64,000 nucleotides of DNA from positions 62,001 to 126,000 of the forward strand of contig MU405256.1 in NCBI GenBank assembly GCA_022836615.1, written 5' to 3'. The translations under genes and the position numbers were made by a program. Positions 1 to 9,043 of this stretch are shown here, piece after piece; within the stretch, counting starts at the first letter, position 1, and every line of letters starts with the position of its first letter. The DNA comes from Annulohypoxylon bovei var. microspora. Taxonomy: Eukaryota; Ascomycota; Sordariomycetes; Xylariales; Hypoxylaceae. A model generated the notes under the pieces. It was not told where the DNA came from, searched no databases, and saw nothing but the letters and a program-made list of their open reading frames with translations.

Positions 1-106
1 TTTCTAGTAACTACTACTATATCACTAGATTCATTTTCCATCCCACAATACTTGCTATAAATCGTTATCAGTTGGTAAGTTACTAAGTCCTCCAATCATA
101 AACAAG

Positions 107-1792
107 ATGACTGAACCTGTTTTCGACTTGAACGATAGCCTGTTCGATCAGGACCCCGCCTTGGTAATTCGAAGTGTCGTAGCATTCCCAAATCGCTATT
201 TTACGCCCGAATTCGATATAGCCCTGCGTGATGGTATGAGGCAGGCAGCACAACGACAAAACCCTTCGTTAGTCGACAGTCCGTATCCCGCTCCCCTATT
301 AAACGCGGCCATCGAGTCAGAGGACACGGAAGAATGGCTTCTCCGCAGATTCATGGATGGGTTAACTGCGGCGTCAGTTTGCGCAGTCAACGCTATTTAC
401 CCGGCTCTGCAGTCGCTAGAGCCTCCGCTTCATACTGCAGTTAGATTAGGTCGACCGGATGCCGTGCGGGCGCTCTTGCTGTATCCAACCATCCATCCGA
501 CGACGAAATATTGTCTAGAGAATTCTAACATCCGAGGTGACTGCGAATTCGCAGGATTTGCTCATCCATTCCCGTGCATCCCAGATTCGTTCGGAACTCC
601 ATGTCTAACCGCATGCGAGTATGCTATAGACTGTTTCTCCCGCGCGCCGGCGGGATCAATGCTGCAGCGGAACATAGAAATTTGCGGCTTGGTATTTGTT
701 GCTGCTGGGTCTTTTCCAGGACCGCTTACTGAAGACTCTGTTGTAGTCCCCAGCTTTTCTCAAGCAATACGCGTGGGCATGAACAGGTACGCGGAGGCCG
801 TGCTAGAACGAATCCTTGACTGGCCCACATCTTCCCAAATACAACAGTTAAAAAATCGTGGGATGGAAAGGATTCTCAATCAATCTGTCGTAGTAGCGGA
901 ATCTAGCCATCTCGTCAGCGAAATCATGGATATGTCGATAGATTATGACATCTTTCCAATGCCCCCTATTCAGGACCTTGTAGGTGAAAATCCCATCGCG
1001 ATAGCTCTGCGGCATAGGCACCCGCTCAATGCACTCGAAATCCTAGGGATGCTTAAAGCTTTAGAGGCTCTTGTATATGAGCCAAACGATTACATTACGA
1101 TATTAATGCGAAATGCTGATATGATTACTCACGCGTCGACCACTGATGACAATTTTGAATTTTTTCGGGCCTATGTACTGTTCCTCGATGACTTACCCTT
1201 TTCAATACCGGATGATGATGATGAAGACCAATTCTATAACGATCTGAGCGAATTTCTACACCAGTGCGCATACGGAGCATTTTATGCAGGTAAATCGGCA
1301 ATTCGCAATGCCACATTTCTCATCCGGGAACAAGGATGTAACACAGCGACCTCGCTGCTGGTGGCCATTGAATGCGGCAATGTTGGAGCTTTCGACGCCA
1401 TCATCTCTGTTTGGTTAGAACATGGAGAATCTCTCGACCAGGCTCGACCTGCTGTGCCCGCATCACAAAATACGAAAGGGGCTGAAGAGGGATGGACGAT
1501 TCTGGGTGTTGTGATCGAAGCTCGACTGTTGTCTGCCATAGAGGTATTATTAAATAAGGGGGCTGATCCCCAAGTGGTCGACACTGCAGACTGGCTCTAT
1601 TTCATGGATGAGATTGAAGGTGCCTGGGATACGCTTAGTAAAAGAGAATTCGTCGAAAAATACCTCCGTTACGGGTTCTTCGAAGGGGGCGGTCTTATAG
1701 GAAGTGAAGAAGAGTTGAATAACAATCAGCTTATAGATCACCACGTTGGATTGATGATCCATGTCGCTCGGTTTGAAGGTGACGGCTATTAA
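107..1792 (+). CDS. Ankyrin-repeat-like protein of unknown function
   Basis: Single-exon ORF of 561 codons with an ATG in a reasonable context (ACAAGATGA). Degenerate ankyrin-like helix pairs are visible around residues 106-130 (PPLHTAVRLGRPDAVRALLL), 410-440 and 465-497 (ILGVVIEARLLSAIEVLLNK followed by GADP). The rest looks like helical repeat with little consensus. There is no signal peptide or membrane segment, and an acidic run (DDDDED) lies near residue 370. Ankyrin arrays are protein-binding scaffolds; no partner or enzymatic domain is visible, so the role is unknown. It stands alone upstream of an MFS gene on the same strand, with 1.3 kb between them. Such orphan ankyrin proteins are common and fast-evolving in filamentous fungi. 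The gene call is firm and the repeat assignment moderate. Confidence 0.8.
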   Translation: MTEPVFDLNDSLFDQDPALVIRSVVAFPNRYFTPEFDIALRDGMRQAAQRQNPSLVDSPYPAPLLNAAIESEDTEEWLLRRFMDGLTAASVCAVNAIYPALQSLEPPLHTAVRLGRPDAVRALLLYPTIHPTTKYCLENSNIRGDCEFAGFAHPFPCIPDSFGTPCLTACEYAIDCFSRAPAGSMLQRNIEICGLVFVAAGSFPGPLTEDSVVVPSFSQAIRVGMNRYAEAVLERILDWPTSSQIQQLKNRGMERILNQSVVVAESSHLVSEIMDMSIDYDIFPMPPIQDLVGENPIAIALRHRHPLNALEILGMLKALEALVYEPNDYITILMRNADMITHASTTDDNFEFFRAYVLFLDDLPFSIPDDDDEDQFYNDLSEFLHQCAYGAFYAGKSAIRNATFLIREQGCNTATSLLVAIECGNVGAFDAIISVWLEHGESLDQARPAVPASQNTKGAEEGWTILGVVIEARLLSAIEVLLNKGADPQVVDTADWLYFMDEIEGAWDTLSKREFVEKYLRYGFFEGGGLIGSEEELNNNQLIDHHVGLMIHVARFEGDGY

Positions 1793-3141
1793 TTATTAAC
1801 ATATATCGAGATTACATTTATACTTACTTAGGTAGGTACTTAATAAATAACAAGAGTTGCCAGAGAAAGACGTGGGTAAAGATGCATGTTAGACCTTTGG
1901 TTATGAGATCAAATTTATAATTATATGTCAGTCTTTAACCCACAATTTGCGTCATGATATTATAAGAAAAATGCTTTTCCTTAGCAAATTCCTATTGAAT
2001 TTTGTTTAATACAAACATTCCATTGCAGAAAATTCGCTACGTGTTAAGTAGGTAAGTAAGCAGGTACCCAAGTATATAATGGAAATTGGTGGATTTTCCC
2101 GCATGATTACATAAGTAACTCAAGTCTAAGTTTGCGGAAGATTCATATGAATTAATAAATGAAAGGTTGGTAAAAAAAACTTTAAAAATACATGCTTAGT
2201 CAGCTTAAAATCTTGTACCAATCGTAGTATTTCCGCAGAGCTTCCGCAGAGCTTCCGCAGAGTTTCCGCGGGTTTTTTTTCGTACCTACCGTTAAGAGTC
2301 AAAAAACTTTATTAAATACCTAGGTACTATTCGTCCACATTGCTAACCAGATTCCGGTGTATACCTAGGTACCCATCCATTCGTGTTTTCAAGTTCGTCA
2401 AGACATTGATCTAATACCCCAAACTACCTACGTAGCGTCATTACCAATAATAAGGCCCACCCACCACGATAGTTACACCATATGCATGTCTAAAGTCTGA
2501 GTAGAGCTGGGAGGTGGGCTTGGCACTCCACCCCCGCCAATTTCCCCCGCATATTCAAAGAAGCTCTCCTAGCACCCTAGTCCTCTCCACAATCTCATCT
2601 CCACGAAAACCATCATAGTTAAGAGCCCCTTACAGAGAGTGCCGACACCTCTGCCGACAAACCCTCCTTCAGTCCGATTTTCAGTCCGCTTTAACTTAAT
2701 AACTGTAACGCATGTAGGTTTCGTATCAAGAGTTATGTTGTCTAGATACGGCCTAGATTGATCGACTTGCTTTAGGTCGTTATCTCGACGCTCACTTGGT
2801 TTATCGTTTCTCATAGGTCCCGTCCCGCCCCTTGAAGTACTGGAAATCCATATTCCTAATGTCCTAGCGCAATTAGATGATGTAATTCGTTAAATTAGGG
2901 CAGGGAACTCCTTTATTAGGGAGAATATCTCCAATGTCCCCGCATGCGCCATTGATTTGATCCTACGCGCGCCTGTTTAGTGCCTCTCGGTGGAATGTCC
3001 AACGAACAACGAGTCTTACAATCGACCCATACCTACCTATAAGTCTTCCCTCCCATTCAACACGCCCGGACCATCCCCAATCTCTCCATTTACCATAACA
3101 CCCGATGTTCGTATAGCGTAAAAGTCGCCTACCCACCCACC
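1793..3141. other. Intergenic region
   Basis: AT-rich spacer without a supportable gene. It holds an 11-bp minisatellite (2230-2272), two copies of the palindrome TACCTAGGTA (2317-2326 and 2362-2371) and other TAGGTA-type words. The last few hundred bases are probably the promoter and leader of the MFS gene starting at 3142. Confidence 0.6.
2230..2272. repeat. 11-bp minisatellite
   Basis: Three head-to-tail copies of (C/T)TTCCGCAGAG and a partial, changed fourth copy (TTTCCGCGGG), directly followed by a run of T. Confidence 0.85.
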
Positions 3142-5174
3142 ATGGCGTCCAACGACGATACATCGAATTTCGTTAAGACTGGTGTTGGGAATCACGAGTC
3201 TTACGATGGAAAAGAACTGCATGGCGATGTTGGCCATATAGAGGCACCTACCACAGCTCCGGGGACAACTCTTGAGTCTTTCGCTGATCTTGACGAGAAA
3301 AAAATCCTACGAAAGGTCGACGCTCTTCTTCATATCTGGCAAGTTTTTTTGGCCCATAGAAACCATTCACTAACTCTAATTTTCCTAATCAGATGGACAT
3401 CCGCTTAATCCCAATGCTTGCAGTTCTCTATTTATTGTCCTTTCTTGATAGAGGAAATATCGGAAACGCAAAAATCGAAGGTCTTCAGGAAGACTTGAGG
3501 ATGAGCTCTGACGAGTATAATCTATGCTTAACAGTGTTCTTCTTCACATATGGCGTGTTCGAGGTGCCAAGCAACCTACTGTTGAAGAAACTACGTCCCT
3601 CCAGATGGCTCCCACTCATCATGGTTGCGGTATGTGAAATCTAATAGCTATCTGAAATCAGAACTTTCAAAACTGATCGCTTGACAAGGAATCGAAATTG
3701 CTAACTTAAGATATCTGCAGTGGGGGATAGTAATGACGTTAATGGGTATAGTGAGGGGTTTCCATGGCTTACTCATTTCGAGACTATTCCTCGGTGTCAC
3801 CGAGGCTGGCCTGTATCCCGGATGTGCTGTAAGTTTCTATGATTTTAGTATGGTTGTTTTAAGCTAACGTGTCGTACAAGTATTATCTTACCATGTGGTA
3901 CAGCCGTCATGAGATACAACTTCGTCAGGTATGATAACGCATGAAATAGCCATCTTTATTTAAAAAATGTTTTTTTTTCTATGTGCCGTTCACTAATCTA
4001 ATCGTAGGCTATGTTCTTTTCAGCTGCTTCAATAGCTGGCGCATTCAGCGGACTTCTCGCTTTTGCAATCGCAAAGATGGATGGTATTGGGGATCTAGAA
4101 GGCTGGCGCTGGATCTTCATTCTCGAGGGGCTTGCGACTGTAAGTGAAACACTACCAGTCAACGAAGCGAAACGGAACTAAGCCTTTCAGATCATTATAG
4201 CTTCCATTGCATTCTTTGTACTACATGACTTCCCAGAAACTGCATCGTTTCTTACTCCAAAAGAACGAGAATTTGTAGTGTTCCGCCTAAAATACCAGGG
4301 GCAACTTCGAGGCAAAGAACTTGGGCAAACACAAGTAGCCCAAGCAGAGGAGTTTGAGTGGAGATACGTTTTTGAAGCCTTCAAGGACTGGCAGATATGG
4401 GTAAATATATTTGTCTACTGGGGGGTAAGTTCCTATGTCACTTCTTACAGCTGTCGATTCTGTTTATTCTGTGACTAAACTAACTATCCTGCAGGTTGTG
4501 TGTCCACTCTATGGCATCAGTCTCTTTCTTCCGACGATTATCAAGAATCTAGGCTACTCTTCGAGCACTGCGCAACTCATGACCGTACCAATATATATAG
4601 TAGCTGCAATTCTATCAGTTGTATTCGCTTTTATATCGGACCGTGTAGGAAAGCGCAGCCCATTTATCATTGCATTTCTCTTAGTGATGATCGTCGGGTT
4701 TTCAATGTAAGTCGCAGCTCGACAGCGATTCCAATGACCTATAGTAGATTGCTAACACATAGAAGGTGTATATCTAGTACTAATCCTAAGGTAGTCTATG
4801 GCGGTGTCTTTATAGTAGCCTGTGCCATTTATCCAGCATTCCCAGGAGTGGTCACCTGGTTGTCAAATAATCTAGCAGGCAGCTATAAGCGCAGTGCTGG
4901 AATGGCTATTCAGATTGGCGTAGGTAATCTCGGCGGGGCGATAGCATCCAATTTCTACCGACAGAAGGATTCTCCGCGATACATACTTGGCCATGGTTTA
5001 GAGCTAGGATTCATTAGTGCAGGTATCATCGCAGCGCTAATTCTTGTCGTAGCGTACGCTGCTATTAACAAGGCAAGGGAGAAAGCCATCGGACAAGGTG
5101 TCGAGGCTCAATATACTCCCGAGGAGCTCTCTACGAAAGGCGACAGGGCCGTCACGTTCCGGTATATGATTTAG
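3142..5174 (+). CDS. MFS permease, anion:cation symporter (allantoate/nicotinate permease) family
   Basis: Eight exons: 3142-3342, 3393-3629, 3721-3828, 3881-3928, 4008-4139, 4191-4424, 4495-4706 and 4766-5174, giving 526 residues. Phases join cleanly and the seven introns are 50-91 nt. The product is a plasma-membrane transporter of the Dal5/Tna1 group, which takes up small organic anions such as allantoate, nicotinate or pantothenate; the substrate cannot be read from sequence. Family marks are LSFLDRGNIGNAKIEGL at the first helix, the loop GVTEAGLYPGC before YYLTMWYSRHE, GWRWIFILEG, and late RSAGMAIQIGVGNLGGAIASNFYR. The N-terminal ~65 residues are soluble. Intron 1 has a weak donor (GTTTTT), so residues around 65-70 are uncertain. 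The last intron could instead end at 4762; I chose 4765 because it restores GFSMCISSTNPK, as in relatives. Confidence 0.9.
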
Positions 5175-5656
5175 CTTCTGATAGCAAGCAACACCAAAAG
5201 ACGCTAATCGGAGACAATTGAATACAATGGTTTGTCGACTATCTAGGTACCTAGGTAGTCAAGGAAGAAAGAAAAAGACGGTCGGGTAAAGATATGAGAG
5301 AAGAGACACGAAGGAACGAAGAAATGAAATGATCAAGGAAGACTTCACCACAAAGATTGCGTTATGAACATACCGAATAAATCGACAGCGCTTTGCGTCT
5401 ACCTTTGACAAAGGGATTATGTTGCATAAAGAACTTACAGAGGGCTTAGTCCACTTCAATGATAATAATATCACAAGGCACTTTATACAAGAGATCCCAA
5501 TCCAGTTTTAGATGTGAAATATAAAATCTTAAGACACTACGAAGTCAGTTAAAAGAAAATAGTTGCCCATATGTTCTCGTTCATCTACCCACTAATTTAT
5601 TTATCTATCCCCTAACCCCTTTTCCCCTTTATCGATAGACGTTGAAATTCGTCACA
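5175..5656. other. Intergenic region with palindrome and pyrimidine-rich leader
   Basis: Spacer between two same-strand genes. It contains a nearly perfect 24-bp palindrome (5237-5260) and, just before the next ATG, a C/T-rich stretch (about 5583-5635) of the kind often seen around fungal transcription starts. Confidence 0.5.
5237..5260. repeat. 24-bp near-perfect palindrome containing TACCTAGGTA
   Basis: CTAGGTACCTAG core flanked by matching arms with one mismatched pair. It is one of five sites in this window with the exact 10-mer TACCTAGGTA (5248-5257 here). Confidence 0.8.
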
Positions 5657-6853
5657 ATGGCTCACTCACCACTTCTACGGACCTTAATGCGTTTAAGGCT
5701 GGATAGTAGAAGTGTAGCATTAGTGAATTATGAGCTAGGTTTAGAAGATGTCAGTGCTAAACTACAGCAATTACCAAAACCAGAGAACTTCGATGAGAAT
5801 CGATGGGCCGAACTTCGTAAAATCTACGAAAACAAAAAGTTGCGGGAATCTCAGCAAAAGGTATACGAGAGCCACTTCATCGCCAGAGTAATAGAGAAAC
5901 GCAGGCTTCACGTAGCCAACTCGAGTAAATCACGACAAAATCCCAATATACTCCAGGCATGGGAAGAGATAATTCCGATAAAATCCAAACAGCTAAGACT
6001 GACTCTAGCTAGATCTGGATTTATTGAATGGAAACCTCCGTCACCCTCCGAGTCTCTCCTATCCGAGCAAAATTCATGCACTCCTTTGTCGGGTGGCTGC
6101 GTCCGCGTGGCGGAGATAGGCATCATAGACAGGAGATTACTTCACCGTGCCTTAACTCCGAAGTATGTACCGAAACCACATTTCAAAATGGAAAGACAGA
6201 GACTTGAAAACAAGAGCGCCGAGTTCGCGGCATTCGTCGAAAGTGGTCGCCATATTATGCCGCGCCCCCAAGACGATTCATCAGATGAAGGCCTTTTATC
6301 CACAGACGAGGCGGAAGAGGATATGAAGCGTAACGTCGGGCTTGGTAAGCGGAAACGTGTTACAGCGGACAAACCAAAGAAGCGCAGAAGAAAGCCAGCG
6401 AAATTCATCAAACAGTACGATTGCAAGGCCCACGACCGTGCTCATTTGAATTCGCAGGCGATAAACATATTCTCCTTGGTGCAGCAAAGATTACCCCGGG
6501 TAGAGTCCCCTGCATTCGAACGAGTGAATAGAGCGATCAGCAATACCAAACCTAACTCTCAACTACCGGTCGCCATGGACGTTGACGAAGATCGTATCGT
6601 GCAAGAACTTGAAATTCATGGGATCCTCCTACCTATACGATTTCCACTCGAGCAAACTGCTGAAGGAGAACAACAACTCCCTACTATCGAAGAGGTAGCT
6701 CAATATCAAACCTGGAGACAACAGGTCAAGCCATTTTTCCAGGAACGGGATCGGTACATGCAGAGCAGAATTTACCATGAGCGAGCTAATGGCCGCGACT
6801 TATCACATGCTGCTCAAGCATTGGTGGCATTCTGGTCTAAAATTAATGCATAG
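5657..6853 (+). CDS. Conserved-looking basic nuclear protein, function unknown
   Basis: Single exon, 398 residues from the first in-frame ATG at 5657; the frame is open five codons further upstream but without ATG. I do not recognise a named domain. The N-terminal ~130 residues are highly charged and helical (WAELRKIYENKKLRESQQ), consistent with a coiled or basic binding helix. A strong bipartite nuclear localisation signal sits in the middle (GKRKRV then KPKKRRRKPAKF, near residues 230-255), preceded by an acidic serine patch (DDSSDEG). The C-terminal ~80 residues (TWRQQVKPFFQERDRYM) look folded and helical. A chromatin- or RNA-associated role is a reasonable inference from composition only. 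It converges on the orphan gene at 7412-8743. Confidence 0.8.
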   Translation: MAHSPLLRTLMRLRLDSRSVALVNYELGLEDVSAKLQQLPKPENFDENRWAELRKIYENKKLRESQQKVYESHFIARVIEKRRLHVANSSKSRQNPNILQAWEEIIPIKSKQLRLTLARSGFIEWKPPSPSESLLSEQNSCTPLSGGCVRVAEIGIIDRRLLHRALTPKYVPKPHFKMERQRLENKSAEFAAFVESGRHIMPRPQDDSSDEGLLSTDEAEEDMKRNVGLGKRKRVTADKPKKRRRKPAKFIKQYDCKAHDRAHLNSQAINIFSLVQQRLPRVESPAFERVNRAISNTKPNSQLPVAMDVDEDRIVQELEIHGILLPIRFPLEQTAEGEQQLPTIEEVAQYQTWRQQVKPFFQERDRYMQSRIYHERANGRDLSHAAQALVAFWSKINA

Positions 6854-7411
6854 GTAGGTCTAGACATGTAGAAAAAGGGGTATTCGTGTTTGACACATTA
6901 ACCTAGAGTATCCAGTTGTAAATATCATATAATTTGTACATTAACACTACCTACATAATGTTTAAAACGTGAATTAAGAGCTAGATTGATATAAATAGGC
7001 AGGTCATATCGGTATAATCAAATATTCGAGCATATCCCCCTAACTGGCAATTGTCCTCAGACAGGGATTAATAGGGGCAGAATGGGGTCAGATCAAGCGC
7101 CCCATGTATTAATGCTACTGTATTGGACTGTGCACTAAACTATCCCCTGTATTACACAGCAAGCATCCACTACCCGCCATAGCACGTGTTAGTTACCTGT
7201 ATGGGCAAGTAGGGGATAGTATTACGCACAGTCCAATACACCTAAGCACAGTAATAGCCCACCGACGCTCAAGAAAGCTGGGTTCTAATTAACTGAGATT
7301 CAATTGAACATTAGGTATTCTACCTATCAGTCCCTACTTAAGAGACAATTTCTAGTTAAGGGAACTTTTTTGTACTTTGCTCCAATATATCAACAAATTG
7401 ATTTCTCGAGA
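6854..7411. other. Convergent intergenic region
   Basis: 3' ends of two convergent genes. Apart from the small TIR element at 7123-7236, nothing recognisable. Confidence 0.6.
7123..7236. mobile_element. Short TIR element (MITE-like), 114 bp
   Basis: Terminal inverted repeats of about 26 bp beginning TTGGACTGTGC and ending the matching block with CTATCCCCT. The first 11 and last 9 positions match exactly, with differences between them. TA dinucleotides flank both ends (7121-7122 and 7237-7238), as left by Tc1/mariner-type insertion. It is too small to code. A simple long hairpin is the alternative. Confidence 0.6.
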
Positions 7412-8743
7412 TTAATGCTTAGTCAGAGGGCCTTCTCCCTCCTTTCTCTTCCTTCTAGGTCTTCGTGGTCTTTGAACCTCAAGGTAAGGTGGAAGTCTGT
7501 TGCCGGTATCTCCAAGTTCGGTTTCGGATTCTTCCTCGAACAACTCGTCATCCTCATTAGGACGAAGGTAGCCCAAAGCGCGGCAGGCGGCTAAGTCAAA
7601 CGGAGGTTCGTAGTCTTTTTCGATGACCCAAGGACTCTGTGGGCTAAGGTCAATTTCGCCAACTTCGGTTTGGGGGAAATCGAACGGGCGTGGTTGGAAT
7701 CTCGGGTATAGCGCTGGGACTAAGAAGTCGTCGTATTCGAATATTGGATGTGCCTTGTTGTGCTGCCAGCTCGAAATAAGCAACATGAGTAAGGAAAATC
7801 CAAACCAGTGTCGATCCTCTACGTCGGGGAAGCTTCCTTCGCTAAATAAGTAGCTACTCCAGCCATGCAATGCATCCTCTGAGTCAATACTAGCCAAAGC
7901 AAACTGCTTTCGGCCTAGGTTGTAGAGGCAGATTATAAATCGCAAAGCGTGATCTTCATGAATCCAGTTACTTTTACTCAAGTTCTCCCTTTCACTGGGT
8001 GTTCCTTCGCCATACGCACGTCTCCTACTAGCCGCGAGGTCCGGGTTTGCCAAGAAAGGCTGTACCATGTTCCACCGCGGATTTGATGTAGCTTCGTGCG
8101 TACTGAGGTAATCCTCGGTGTACTCCAGGAAGGACGCCTTGACGGCGGGGGAACGTATAAATCGCGCGAGGGTCTCGACCTCGATAGAGCTTTCATTATT
8201 CATGTTAGCGGCTTCTATCCCGGTCAGGCTAAACATTAGCAATTCCTGTCGGAACTGGAGAGGGTCGACATTCCTCCCTTGACCGGGCACGACGAATGTT
8301 AAAGCCTCGTCGTGGCGTCGGCGAGCTATGCGGGTCCAAAAAGCGTATTGTACCTGTTTGTCTACACGGGACCTCACTACTCGGAAGAAATTGACCTGTC
8401 CTCTATCATAGATGCCCGCGAAAGCCTCCGGGTTAAGAGTCGCTTCGCTCGCAGGTCGCCACCATCCACGCGCAACCTCCAGCATCCACCTCTTGAAAAA
8501 CAAGTACTCGTTGGAATTGGGTGTAGAGACCGCGTGGAAAATGCCGTTTCGAAAATACCAATCATCTGGTGCGATAATGTTAAGTAGATTCCTATCATTA
8601 TAGAATTTTCCCTTTGGGACGTATTCGTCGAATTTGTAGGTAGGTTGAACGTCTGTTCTATACCAAGGTCTTCTGTAATCTGCGACTTCTTTTAAAGCCT
8701 CATTCACCTGTGTTAGCGTCAAAAAAGGTGGTGAGTAGTCCAT
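7412..8743 (-). CDS. Hypothetical protein, orphan
   Basis: Single-exon ORF of 443 residues from ATG at 8743. I do not recognise a family. It has no signal peptide. One hydrophobic stretch around residues 305-320 (FGFSLLMLLISS) is short and probably buried helix rather than membrane. It is rich in aromatic residues (WYFRNGIFHAV, WMLEVARGWWRP), has an acidic run near residue 405 (EDDELFEEESETEL) and ends in a basic tail (RPRRPRRKRKEG) that could be a nuclear signal. It converges on the nuclear-looking gene at 5657. The next minus-strand gene upstream of it is the M28 peptidase, whose 3' end lies 300 bp away. Confidence 0.75.
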   Translation of the reverse strand: MDYSPPFLTLTQVNEALKEVADYRRPWYRTDVQPTYKFDEYVPKGKFYNDRNLLNIIAPDDWYFRNGIFHAVSTPNSNEYLFFKRWMLEVARGWWRPASEATLNPEAFAGIYDRGQVNFFRVVRSRVDKQVQYAFWTRIARRRHDEALTFVVPGQGRNVDPLQFRQELLMFSLTGIEAANMNNESSIEVETLARFIRSPAVKASFLEYTEDYLSTHEATSNPRWNMVQPFLANPDLAASRRRAYGEGTPSERENLSKSNWIHEDHALRFIICLYNLGRKQFALASIDSEDALHGWSSYLFSEGSFPDVEDRHWFGFSLLMLLISSWQHNKAHPIFEYDDFLVPALYPRFQPRPFDFPQTEVGEIDLSPQSPWVIEKDYEPPFDLAACRALGYLRPNEDDELFEEESETELGDTGNRLPPYLEVQRPRRPRRKRKEGEGPLTKH

Positions 8744-9043
8744 GGTGGCATGTAAGGTAAATCAAATGAGTAACTATGGGCAACTATGCCAGAAATTTTG
8801 GTATCAACAGGTTAGAAGTTTACATTTTAACCTACCTACCTCTTATATTAGCAGGAGCCAATACCAGAACGTATAGTAACAAAACAATTGTTTTAATTAT
8901 CTGGCTGCCGCTCAAGACAATGCCTTTATTTTAAACCCCGCGATAAGGGGGATAAAGACCGATTTCTTCTCGGACATACGAACCTTACTAACAAAGGTTT
9001 AAGCGCGGGATTGTGTTAACCTAGCTATGTTTCTATAGGTTTA
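8744..9043. other. Intergenic region between two minus-strand genes
   Basis: About 300 bp: promoter of the orphan gene and 3' end of the peptidase gene. No other structure recognised. Confidence 0.5.

Noticed and set aside
5642..5656. Upstream non-ATG extension of the 5657 gene
   Set aside because: The open frame begins at TTG; the in-frame ATG at 5657 is the proper start. The same reasoning moved the starts of the genes at 14847, 28626, 35199 and 42117.
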